Origin: Flavobacteriaceae bacterium
GTDB lineage: Bacteria > Bacteroidota > Bacteroidia > Flavobacteriales > Flavobacteriaceae
Assembly (NCBI GenBank): GCA_016649715.1
Contig: JAENXC010000004.1
Span: 146,730-210,729 of the forward strand
Reading direction: 5' to 3'
DNA: 64,000 nt
Shown: positions 50,430-57,841 of the stretch, piece by piece
Layout: each line of letters begins with the position of its first letter
Position numbering within the stretch: position 1 is the stretch's first letter
Notes under the pieces: generated by a model
What the model was told of the DNA's origin: nothing
The model's database searches: none
The model's input: only the letters and a program-made list of their open reading frames with translations
Translations under genes and position numbers: made by a program

Positions 50430-50940
50430 ATTTCAAAAAATAAAAAGCACCAAATTCCAAGGGGAAAGCACCAAAAAATTTAAATACCAAATTCCAAAAA
50501 TGGATTCAAAATATGATTTAGAGGAAAGAACTTTTAAGTTTGCCAGTGAATGTCGTGAAATGATAAGGTCTTTGAATTATTCAATGGCAAATATTGAAGA
50601 TGGTAAACAATTGATTAGGTCGTCGGGTTCTGTTGGAGCTAATTATATTGAAGCGAATGAGAAGTTGTGTGAAAAAGATTTTGTTTTCCGTCTTAAAATA
50701 GCAAGAAAAGAAGCAAAGGAATCACGTTATTGGTTGAGATTGTTAAAAACCGGTAATCATGAAATAAACGAAATGGACAAATTGATAAACGAATCCGAAG
50801 AACTGAGAAAGATACTTTCAGCAATAATTAAAAAGTTTGAGTAGCCTTTGGAATTTGGTACTTGAAATTTGGCGCTTCGTTTCTATTTGGAATTTGGTAC
50901 TTGAAATTTGGAGTTTTTAATAAAGTTAGAATTTAAGATT
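50430..50940. repeat. AATTTGGTACTTGAAATTTGG repeats flanking the four-helix-bundle gene
   Basis: To the left the words CCAAATTCCAA occur as AAAGCACCAAATTCCAAGG and ATACCAAATTCCAAAA. To the right TGGAATTTGGTACTTGAAAT occurs twice, each followed by TTGG. The left words are the reverse complement of the right words, so the gene is enclosed by an imperfect inverted-repeat environment. Confidence 0.6.
50500..50844 (+). CDS. Four-helix-bundle protein (S23/IVP family)
   Basis: The 114-residue protein has the family pattern: TFKFASECREMIRSL, QLIRSSGSVGANYIEAN and KIARKEAKESRYWLRLL. The family was first seen in 23S rRNA intervening sequences and is now known as free-standing genes. Both sides of this gene carry AAATTTGG/AATTTGGTACTTG type repeats (about 50430-50498 and 50850-50915), which suggests that it travels or duplicated with them. 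Function unknown. Confidence 0.9.
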   Translation: MDSKYDLEERTFKFASECREMIRSLNYSMANIEDGKQLIRSSGSVGANYIEANEKLCEKDFVFRLKIARKEAKESRYWLRLLKTGNHEINEMDKLINESEELRKILSAIIKKFE

Positions 50941-50941
50941 T

Positions 50942-52651
50942 ATGAAAATAATAGTTGGAATATCTCGAATTATAGTAGGTGTATTATTTATAATCAGCGG
51001 ATTGATTAAGCTGAACGACCCCGTTGGGTTTTCATTTAAACTGAAAGACTACTTCGCGCCCGAAGTTTTGGACTTTGGGTTTTTGGTTCCTTATGCGTTA
51101 TTGATAGCCATTTTTTTAGTGATTTTTGAAGTTTTGGTAGGTGTGGCGTTGTTGTTGGGCTATTGGAAAAAACTCACGCTTTGGGCTTTGTTGCTGATGA
51201 TAGTGTTCTTTACGTTTCTCACGTTCTATTCTGCCTATTTCAACAAAGTGACTGATTGCGGCTGCTTTGGCGATGCTATTCCGCTAACGCCATGGGAATC
51301 TTTCAGCAAAGATATTGTGCTGTTGATTTTGATTTTAATTATTTTCTTCGGAAGAAAATACATTCAGCCTTTTTTTACAAAAGGAACGCGCAGCATTATC
51401 ATTTTCGCATCCTTTGTGGCTTGTCTTGGGATAGCTTATTATGTATTGCAACATCTTCCAATAATCGATTTCCGTCCGTATAAAATTGGGGCGAATATTA
51501 AGGAAGGAATGTCTGTTCCCGAAAATGCGCACGGTCCGGTTTATGAATATAAGTGGAAATTCAATGTTAATGGCGAAGAAAAAGTTATAACAACAAATGG
51601 CGAATATCCAAAGGTTGATGGCGAATTGATTGATACCGAAACCAAAATGATACAGGAAGGCTATACGCCACCAATCCACGATTTCTCGATGGAAAGGGAT
51701 GGCGAGGATTATACCGAACAATTTCTGGATGAAGAAAATTTAGTGGTCGTGATTGCGTATAGCTTGGGAAATACAGAAAAAAATGGCTATGCTTCAATTA
51801 AAGAAGTAACCGATAAAGCCTTGAAAAACGGATATAACGTGATTGGCCTTTCGGCCTCTTCGCAGGAAATGACCGAAGCTTTGACAGAGGAATACAAGCT
51901 GAATTTCAAGTTTTATTTCTGCGATGAAACCACGCTAAAAACCATCGTGCGTAGCAATCCGGGGATTTTGGAGCTCGACAAAGGAACTATTAAGCAAAAA
52001 CTGCACTGGAACGATGCACAAAAATTGAAACTTCCGGTAGTTGAAAACGCTAAACCAAAGTTGGATCTTTCGCTGAAACAGCGTTTGGATAGTATTGCGG
52101 TACTCGATCAAAAATACAGATTGTTGATGCAGGCCCAAACTTTGGATGAAAGAAAAAAACTGGGTGAAAAAATGGGACTTTCCGAAGCAGAATACAGTGG
52201 CGATCTCGCTAAAATGCAAAGTGTTTTGGACAGTGTGAACATGGTTTTTGTTGAAAGATATTTACTTCAAAAAGGATATCCCGGAAAATCTGTAGTTGGT
52301 GAAGAATCCAGTCTTGTGGCTTGGAATGTGTTGCAACACAATCCGGATAAAATTCCGCTCTATTTACCATTGGTTAAAAAAGCAGCTGCGGAAGGCGAAA
52401 TACCTAAAACTTCGGCTGCAATGATGGAGGACCGCTATTTGATGATGGAAGGCAAACCCCAAATTTACGGCACGCAGGGAATGAGTTATGACGATGCACG
52501 GGGTTCTTTCATTTGGCCAATTGAAAATGCGGAAACCATTAACCAAAGAAGAAAAGATGCTGGTTTTGAAGAAACGATTGAAGAATACGCTAAAATCCTC
52601 TTCGGAAAAGATTTTGAATATCAGCCGCGAACAATTGAACAAATAAAATAA
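50942..52651 (+). CDS. BT_3928-family DoxX-like membrane protein
   Basis: The 569-residue protein has a DoxX-type four-helix membrane region (about 1-150; SGLIKLNDPVGFSFKLKDYF and GCFGDAIPLTPWESFSKD), then a thioredoxin-like domain of BT_3928 proteins. The CGCFGD motif is a conserved cysteine pair in DoxX relatives. The C-terminal half ends in EYAKILFGKDFEYQPR. This is a conserved Bacteroidota membrane protein of unknown role, possibly in redox or thiol metabolism (inference). The lone DppB-like permease follows after 7 bases. Confidence 0.87.
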   Translation: MKIIVGISRIIVGVLFIISGLIKLNDPVGFSFKLKDYFAPEVLDFGFLVPYALLIAIFLVIFEVLVGVALLLGYWKKLTLWALLLMIVFFTFLTFYSAYFNKVTDCGCFGDAIPLTPWESFSKDIVLLILILIIFFGRKYIQPFFTKGTRSIIIFASFVACLGIAYYVLQHLPIIDFRPYKIGANIKEGMSVPENAHGPVYEYKWKFNVNGEEKVITTNGEYPKVDGELIDTETKMIQEGYTPPIHDFSMERDGEDYTEQFLDEENLVVVIAYSLGNTEKNGYASIKEVTDKALKNGYNVIGLSASSQEMTEALTEEYKLNFKFYFCDETTLKTIVRSNPGILELDKGTIKQKLHWNDAQKLKLPVVENAKPKLDLSLKQRLDSIAVLDQKYRLLMQAQTLDERKKLGEKMGLSEAEYSGDLAKMQSVLDSVNMVFVERYLLQKGYPGKSVVGEESSLVAWNVLQHNPDKIPLYLPLVKKAAAEGEIPKTSAAMMEDRYLMMEGKPQIYGTQGMSYDDARGSFIWPIENAETINQRRKDAGFEETIEEYAKILFGKDFEYQPRTIEQIK

Positions 52652-52658
52652 AAAGAAC

Positions 52659-53735
52659 GTGGCGGTTTACATCCTTCAAAAATTGGGTTATGCGCTGCTG
52701 ACGTTGTTTGGGGTTGTAACTGTAATTTTTCTTTTGTTTACAATCCTTCCCGGCGATCCTGCGCGAATGATGTTGGGCCAAAATGAAACTGCCGAACAGC
52801 TTGCGGTCGTCAAAAAAAAATATGGGTTTGACCAACCTGTTTCCGTGCAGTATTTGAGGTATTTGAATGATTTGTCGCCTATTTCCTTTCACAGTAAAAA
52901 TCCGGAAGATTACACCTTTCTTTCTCAGGGAAAATACAATGCAACCCAATTGTTTTCTATTAAAAACACGACGGTTGTATTGAAAACACCATATTTGCGC
53001 GAATCCTTTCAAAAGAATGGAAAGGAGGTAAGCGAAGTGATTGCCGAAACATTGCCGAACACTTTTATATTGGCTGTTTCGGCGATATTCATAGCATTGA
53101 TAATAGGTGTTTTCTTGGGAATTATTTCCGTGCTTTTCAAGGATGGGTTTATTGATAAAATGATTCAATTGGTAAGCACGCTTGGGATGAGCGTTCCCTC
53201 TTTTTTCAGCGCTATTATTTTTGCGTGGATTTTTGGCTTTTTGCTTCACAAATACACAAATTTGAATATGACTGGAAGTCTTTACGAAGTGGACGATTTC
53301 GGCAACGGCAAATACATTCAGTGGAAAAATTTAATACTTCCCGCCATCGTTTTGGGAATCCGCCCGTTGGCCGTTGTTAGCCAATTGATGCGAAATTCCC
53401 TGCTTGAAGTTTTGAACCAAGATTACATTCGCACCGCAAAGGCGAAAGGGCTTTCGTTTTATCAAATCATAAAACGGCATGCGCTGAAAAATTCATTAAA
53501 CCCTGTGGTGACAGCAATTTCCGGATGGTTTGCAAGTATGCTTGCAGGAGCGGTTTTTGTGGAATATATTTTCGGGTGGAACGGTTTGGGAAAGGAAATT
53601 GTGAACGCTTTGAACACATTGGATTTACCAGTAATTATGGGAGCCGTGATCGTAATAGCCACATTGTTCATTTTAATCAATATTTTTGTAGACATAATTT
53701 ATGGCTGGTTGGACCCTAAAATTAGTAGGCAGTGA
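52659..53735 (+). CDS. ABC transporter permease, DppB/OppB-like
   Basis: The 358-residue protein of the binding-protein-dependent permease family has six membrane helices. Its EAA-loop motif is LNQDYIRTAKAKGLSFYQIIKRHALKN (about 250-277), followed by WFASMLAGAVFVEYIFGWNGLG. It should be one half of a peptide/nickel-type channel. No DppC, ATPase or binding-protein gene is adjacent in the window, which is unusual. It starts with GTG at 52659, 7 bases after the DoxX gene. Confidence 0.88.
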   Translation: MAVYILQKLGYALLTLFGVVTVIFLLFTILPGDPARMMLGQNETAEQLAVVKKKYGFDQPVSVQYLRYLNDLSPISFHSKNPEDYTFLSQGKYNATQLFSIKNTTVVLKTPYLRESFQKNGKEVSEVIAETLPNTFILAVSAIFIALIIGVFLGIISVLFKDGFIDKMIQLVSTLGMSVPSFFSAIIFAWIFGFLLHKYTNLNMTGSLYEVDDFGNGKYIQWKNLILPAIVLGIRPLAVVSQLMRNSLLEVLNQDYIRTAKAKGLSFYQIIKRHALKNSLNPVVTAISGWFASMLAGAVFVEYIFGWNGLGKEIVNALNTLDLPVIMGAVIVIATLFILINIFVDIIYGWLDPKISRQ

Positions 53736-53746
53736 TCATTATTCAG

Positions 53747-53795
53747 TAAATTTGCAATAGTATCAATAGTATCAATAGTATCAATAGAATCCATA
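53747..53795. repeat. Nine-base tandem repeat in the tpiA leader
   Basis: TATCAATAG occurs three times in tandem at 53761-53787, with degenerate copies on both sides (GCAATAG before and AATCCATAG after), ending 3 bases before the tpiA ATG. Confidence 0.85.
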
Positions 53796-53798
53796 GAG

Positions 53799-54548
53799 AT
53801 GAGAAAAAAAATAGTAGCAGGAAACTGGAAAATGAACAATGATTTGGCCGAAACCGAACTATTTTTGGAGGAGCTTAAAAAGCAGGTTTTTCCAGAAAAT
53901 GTAGTGATAATGATTGCGCCCGCTTTCACAAATCTGAACCATGCTTTTAATTCACTTCGGCAACATCCCGCGGAAGTGATTGCCCAAAACATGCACCAAA
54001 GCAACGAGGGCGCTTTTACAGGTGAAATTTCCGCAAAAATGTTGAAAAGTGTTGGCGCAAACACAGTGATTTTGGGTCATAGTGAGCGACGCGCTTATTT
54101 TAATGAAGACGGGGCAATTCTTTCCGAAAAAGTGAATACCGCATTGGAAAACGAAATGACCGCTATTTTCTGCGTTGGCGAAGAGTTGAAGGACAGAAAG
54201 AACGGAACCCATTTTCAATTGATAAAAACGCAACTTTCCGAAGGACTTTTCCACATTTCTAACGATGCTTGGGAAAATATAATTATAGCCTATGAACCTG
54301 TTTGGGCAATAGGAACAGGAGAAACTGCAAGTCCCGAACAAGCGCAGGAAATGCACAAATTCATCAGAAAAACGATTGCGGAAAATTATTCAAACAAAAT
54401 AGCTGAAAATGTTTCAATCCTTTACGGCGGAAGCGTGAAACCTGACAACGCCTCGGAAATCTTTGGACAGCCAGATGTTGACGGTGGCCTTATTGGCGGG
54501 GCTTCACTGCAAGTTGAAAGTTTTATGAAAATCGCAAATTCTTTCTAA
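53799..54548 (+). CDS. tpiA: Triose-phosphate isomerase
   Basis: The 249-residue TIM barrel interconverts dihydroxyacetone phosphate and glyceraldehyde-3-phosphate. AGNWKMN (Lys12), GHSERR (His near 95), AYEPVWAIGTGETAS (Glu near 167) and GGSVKPDNASE are all present. It overlaps prmA by one base (TAATG). Confidence 0.97.
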   Translation: MRKKIVAGNWKMNNDLAETELFLEELKKQVFPENVVIMIAPAFTNLNHAFNSLRQHPAEVIAQNMHQSNEGAFTGEISAKMLKSVGANTVILGHSERRAYFNEDGAILSEKVNTALENEMTAIFCVGEELKDRKNGTHFQLIKTQLSEGLFHISNDAWENIIIAYEPVWAIGTGETASPEQAQEMHKFIRKTIAENYSNKIAENVSILYGGSVKPDNASEIFGQPDVDGGLIGGASLQVESFMKIANSF

Positions 54549-55384
54549 TGTCGCAAATTTATATCGAATACGATTTTAAAGTAAAACCAATCCAACCAGG
54601 AACAGAAATTCTGATTGCCGAGTTGGGTTACGCAGGTTTTGAAAGTTTTGTGGAAACCGAGGAAGGTGTTTCGGCATATATTCAAAAAGGGGAGTGGAAC
54701 AAAAATATTTTGGAAGATATCAATATTCTCAATTCAGAAGAATTCGAGATTGGGTTTACTTTTTCAGAAATAGAGCAAGTAAATTGGAACGAGGAGTGGG
54801 AAAAGAATTTTGACCCAATTGAAGTGGACGGAAAATGTACTATTCGTGCGCCATTTCATCCAAAGAAAAATTTTGAGTATGAAATTGTAATCGAACCCAA
54901 AATGTCTTTCGGCACTGGCCATCACGAAACCACTTTTATGATGCTGCAGTTTATTTTGGAAAATAATTTTAAAGGAAAAACCGTGCTCGATATGGGTTGT
55001 GGTACGGCGGTTTTGGCAATTTTGGCCGAAATGCGCGGCGCTTCAAAACTGGACGCCATTGATATTGACGAATGGTGTTTTGAAAATTCAATGGAAAATA
55101 TTCAGAGGAACAATTGCAAGAATATTTCTATTTTTCAGGGTGATGCCTCCCTGTTGGACGGAAAAAAATATGAAGTGATCATTGCCAACATAAACCGAAA
55201 TATTTTGTTGAATGATATGGCAACCTATCGAAACAGTCTCTCTGAAAATGGGGAACTTTATTTAAGCGGCTTTTATGCCGAAGATTTGCCAATTATCACA
55301 GAAAATTGCAATAAATTAGGGCTCTCCTTCGTTGGAAATAAGGAAAAAAACAATTGGGTTGCGGCTAAATTTAAAATTTCGTAA
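54548..55384 (+). CDS. prmA: Ribosomal protein L11 methyltransferase
   Basis: The 278-residue SAM enzyme methylates ribosomal protein L11. The N-terminal substrate-recognition domain (1-90) is followed by VEPKMSFGTGHHETTFMMLQ (family motif) and the SAM motif TVLDMGCGTAVLAILAEMRG (about 137-156), DAIDIDEWCFENS and a catalytic-side NINRNILL. The 1-base overlap with tpiA indicates translational coupling. Confidence 0.95.
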   Translation: MSQIYIEYDFKVKPIQPGTEILIAELGYAGFESFVETEEGVSAYIQKGEWNKNILEDINILNSEEFEIGFTFSEIEQVNWNEEWEKNFDPIEVDGKCTIRAPFHPKKNFEYEIVIEPKMSFGTGHHETTFMMLQFILENNFKGKTVLDMGCGTAVLAILAEMRGASKLDAIDIDEWCFENSMENIQRNNCKNISIFQGDASLLDGKKYEVIIANINRNILLNDMATYRNSLSENGELYLSGFYAEDLPIITENCNKLGLSFVGNKEKNNWVAAKFKIS

Positions 55385-55416
55385 TTTTCATTTGTTTTAG
55401 GAATTTAAAAAATAGT

Positions 55417-55692
55417 ATGAGTACCAAGGAAAAAATACAGGAAGATGTGTCGGTTTCTGAAATGGAGAGCAACCAAAATGAAATTGTGCTTTACAATGAC
55501 GATGTAAATACTTTTGACCATGTAATAAACAGTTTAATCTTCGCTTGTGAGCACACGCTGGAACAGGCCGAACAGTGTTCCATCATTGTTCATTACAAGG
55601 GAAAATGCACCGTTAAAACGGGTGATTTTGATGAATTGAAGCCACGCTGTTCTATGCTTTTGGAAGCTGGACTGAGTGCAGAGATAATTTAA
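55417..55692 (+). CDS. clpS: ATP-dependent Clp protease adaptor ClpS
   Basis: The 91-residue protein binds ClpA/C and selects N-degron substrates. NEIVLYNDDVNTFDHVINSL (about 21-40) is the DDxxT N-degron pocket region. CEHTLEQAEQCSIIVHYKGK and KCTVKTGDFDELKPRCSML complete the fold. A terminator follows. Confidence 0.95.
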   Translation: MSTKEKIQEDVSVSEMESNQNEIVLYNDDVNTFDHVINSLIFACEHTLEQAEQCSIIVHYKGKCTVKTGDFDELKPRCSMLLEAGLSAEII

Positions 55693-55757
55693 AACTTCTA
55701 AAATATTTTAGAACGGTAGCAGCCAGTTTATTTTTGCTACGCTGAGTAAAGTCGATA

Positions 55758-55796
55758 AAAAAACCACGTCTTTTAGAACGTGGTTTCTTGTTTTTT
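55758..55796 (+). terminator. Terminator after clpS
   Basis: AAACCACGT, loop CTTTTAG, AACGTGGTTT, then CTTGTTTTTT. Confidence 0.9.
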
Positions 55797-55797
55797 G

Positions 55798-55871
55798 TGA
55801 CCTTGCCAAGATTCAAACTTGGAACCTCCTGAGCCGTAATCAGGTGCGCTATTCAGTTGCGCCACAAGGCC
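55798..55871 (-). tRNA. tRNA-Arg, anticodon ACG
   Basis: The 74-base minus-strand cloverleaf has acceptor stem GGCCTTG/CAAGGTC, a D-arm GCGC/GCGC and an anticodon stem CCTGA/TCAGG. The loop is TTACGGC, whose middle ACG reads CGN Arg codons after A-to-I. T-arm CCAAG, TTTGAAT, CTTGG, discriminator A. The 3' CCA is not encoded (next bases CA, then A). Confidence 0.95.
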
Positions 55872-55945
55872 AAATTAATTTCGCTTTAAGCGGGTGCAAA
55901 TATATTTCTTTTTAAATTGCAAGGCAAATTAATACCTGTAAATAA

Positions 55946-56458
55946 ATGAATTTATCTGAATATATAAGGAATATTGAAGATTTTCCAAAAACTGGTGTAC
56001 ACTTCAAAGATATTACCCCGTTGCTTGCAAATAGTGAAGCGACAGATAGTTGTATACGGCAGTTATTGGCCTTAGTGGGCACTCAAAAAATAGATAAGGT
56101 GGTCGCAATAGAATCCCGTGGGTTTTTCTTTGGAACCTTGTTGGCACAGAAACTGAATGCCGGTTTTATTCCTATTCGCAAACCGGGAAAACTTCCCTAC
56201 AAAACCTTGAAAGAACCCTATGAGTTGGAATACGGAATGGATGCGTTGGAAATTCACGAAGACGCCATCAAAAAAGGGGAGCGGGTCCTTTTGCACGATG
56301 ATGTTCTGGCTACGGGCGGTACGGCGAGGGCGGCGTGCAATTTGATTGAAAATTTGGGTGGCGTAATAGTACAGTGCAATTTTTTGATTGAGTTGGAATT
56401 TTTAGATGGAATTAAAAAACTACAAAGCCACACCGTTAAATCGCTGCTGAAGTATTAA
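55946..56458 (+). CDS. apt: Adenine phosphoribosyltransferase
   Basis: The 170-residue enzyme salvages adenine to AMP with PRPP. IRNIEDFPKTGVHFKDITPLL is the N-terminal hood, IESRGFFFGTLLA the loop I, and the PRPP motif is RVLLHDDVLATGGTARAACN (about 113-132). Co-directional with the downstream antiporter. Its last bases overlap the opposite-strand small ORF by 4 bases. Confidence 0.95.
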   Translation: MNLSEYIRNIEDFPKTGVHFKDITPLLANSEATDSCIRQLLALVGTQKIDKVVAIESRGFFFGTLLAQKLNAGFIPIRKPGKLPYKTLKEPYELEYGMDALEIHEDAIKKGERVLLHDDVLATGGTARAACNLIENLGGVIVQCNFLIELEFLDGIKKLQSHTVKSLLKY

Positions 56459-56607
56459 TCCAAAGCATTTTTTGTAACCCATAATTTATAGGCAAAAATG
56501 GCCATTTGAAGTTTTGAAGCTTTTGCCAAATCCACTTCTTTTTTAGTGAAGCTTGGCAGTACCTTCTTATTTACTTTTGCCAAAAATCTAAAGAATATTT
56601 TTTTCAT
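56455..56607 (-). CDS. Conserved small basic protein, flavobacterial
   Basis: The protein has 50 residues from ATG 56607 (MKKIFFRFLAKVNKKVLPSF, then TKKEVDLAKASKLQMAIFAYKLWVTKNALD). It resembles a tiny basic family in Flavobacteriaceae, with conserved LPSxTKK and WVTKNxLD. Some annotations wrongly call it SsrA-binding; I see no support for that. Function unknown. Confidence 0.7.
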   Translation of the reverse strand: MKKIFFRFLAKVNKKVLPSFTKKEVDLAKASKLQMAIFAYKLWVTKNALD

Positions 56608-56748
56608 ATATATAAAGGTATCAAAATTTTTAAGATTCAACTCTTAGAAATAGCTCAGGGTTAGAGTTTCGAAATTTATATTTCAGAATTAACGAATCCC
56701 TAGTCCTTAATCCCTATTTCTTTATCTTCGTAATCTTTGTAAAATTTT

Positions 56749-57702
56749 ATGGATTATATATATGTCTTTTTGGGTTTAGCGTCGCTCGTTGTGGGTGGTG
56801 AATTTTTGGTTCGGTCGTCCGTGGCACTTTCTTTTAAGTTGCATCTTTCAAAAATGGTCATCGGTTTAACGGTGGTTTCCTTTGCCACTTCGGCTCCAGA
56901 ACTATTGGTAAGTCTGCAGGCAGCACTCAATGGATTTTCCGATATTGCATTAGGGAATGTAATCGGTTCAAACATCGCAAATATTGGGCTTGTACTTGGC
57001 ATTACGGCAATTATCTCTCCACTAGCAATCGACAAAGCTTTTTATAAATTGAATTGGCCCGTGATGATGATCCTTTCAATTGGGCTGTATTTTATTCTTA
57101 AAAGCGGACGAGAGATATCACGCTCTGAAGGAATTGCTCTATTTCTTATGCTTTTTGTCTATCTCTGGGTTCTAATAAAAAAGGCAAAAAAAGAAAGAAG
57201 CACAATGCCTGTTGACGATAGTATTGACGAAGGTCTATCCAAGTCTTCCAATTTCAAAATAATTATTTGGTTGCTTATCGGCGCAGTTTCATTATACTTT
57301 GGAAGTGAACTGCTCGTAAATAGTGCAATAGGGATTGCAGAGCGTTTTGGTGTTAGCGAACGAGTAATTGCCATAACCGTGATTGCCGTGGGCACGAGCA
57401 TTCCAGAACTTGCAGCTTCAGTTACAGCCGCCCTCAAAAGAGAAAAAGCCATTTCTTTGGGAAATCTTATTGGTTCAAACATATTCAATATTTCTTCCGT
57501 ACTGGGAATTACTGCAATCATCCAGCCCATTGCCGTAAAAAGTAAGGAAGTGCTTACGAATGATATTATTTGGATGATTGGTTTTGCCGCGATCATTCTT
57601 CCTTTGGCATTCCTTCCGAAATCATACCAACTGGGTCGAAAAAGGGGAATTTTACTGGTAGTAGCATATGCCATTTTTATTGGGATGACTATTCTTAATT
57701 AA
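56749..57702 (+). CDS. Calcium/sodium (cation) antiporter, YrbG-type
   Basis: The 317-residue protein has ten membrane helices arranged as two inverted halves. The alpha-repeat signatures are VSFATSAPELLVSLQAAL, ALGNVIGSNIANIGLVLG and, in the second half, VGTSIPELAASVTAAL and SLGNLIGSNIFNISSVLG. These conserve the ion-binding Glu and Asn residues. An acidic cytoplasmic loop lies between them (SMPVDDSIDEGL). It exchanges Ca2+ for Na+ (or similar). Confidence 0.95.
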   Translation: MDYIYVFLGLASLVVGGEFLVRSSVALSFKLHLSKMVIGLTVVSFATSAPELLVSLQAALNGFSDIALGNVIGSNIANIGLVLGITAIISPLAIDKAFYKLNWPVMMILSIGLYFILKSGREISRSEGIALFLMLFVYLWVLIKKAKKERSTMPVDDSIDEGLSKSSNFKIIIWLLIGAVSLYFGSELLVNSAIGIAERFGVSERVIAITVIAVGTSIPELAASVTAALKREKAISLGNLIGSNIFNISSVLGITAIIQPIAVKSKEVLTNDIIWMIGFAAIILPLAFLPKSYQLGRKRGILLVVAYAIFIGMTILN

Positions 57703-57783
57703 CACCAATATTGTATTACCCCTACTTATCAAGGGGGTGTTGATAATATTTTTGATAGTTTTAGTAAAATAACTATTACGAAT

Positions 57784-57815
57784 TTGGGGGGTGTGTATGT
57801 GTTTTTATACTTTTG
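57784..57815 (+). promoter_or_regulatory. Candidate promoter of glnN
   Basis: TTG at 57784-57786 and TACTTTTG at 57808-57815, 21 bases apart, fit the Bacteroidota -33/-7 pattern. It argues for the ATG at 57842 over the upstream ATG at 57791. Confidence 0.6.
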
Positions 57816-57841
57816 CACAGTCAAACCATAAAAACTACAAT

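Noticed and set aside
57791..57841. glnN start at ATG 57791
   Set aside because: It precedes the candidate -7 box, and GSIII proteins begin near MPTLRFHA.
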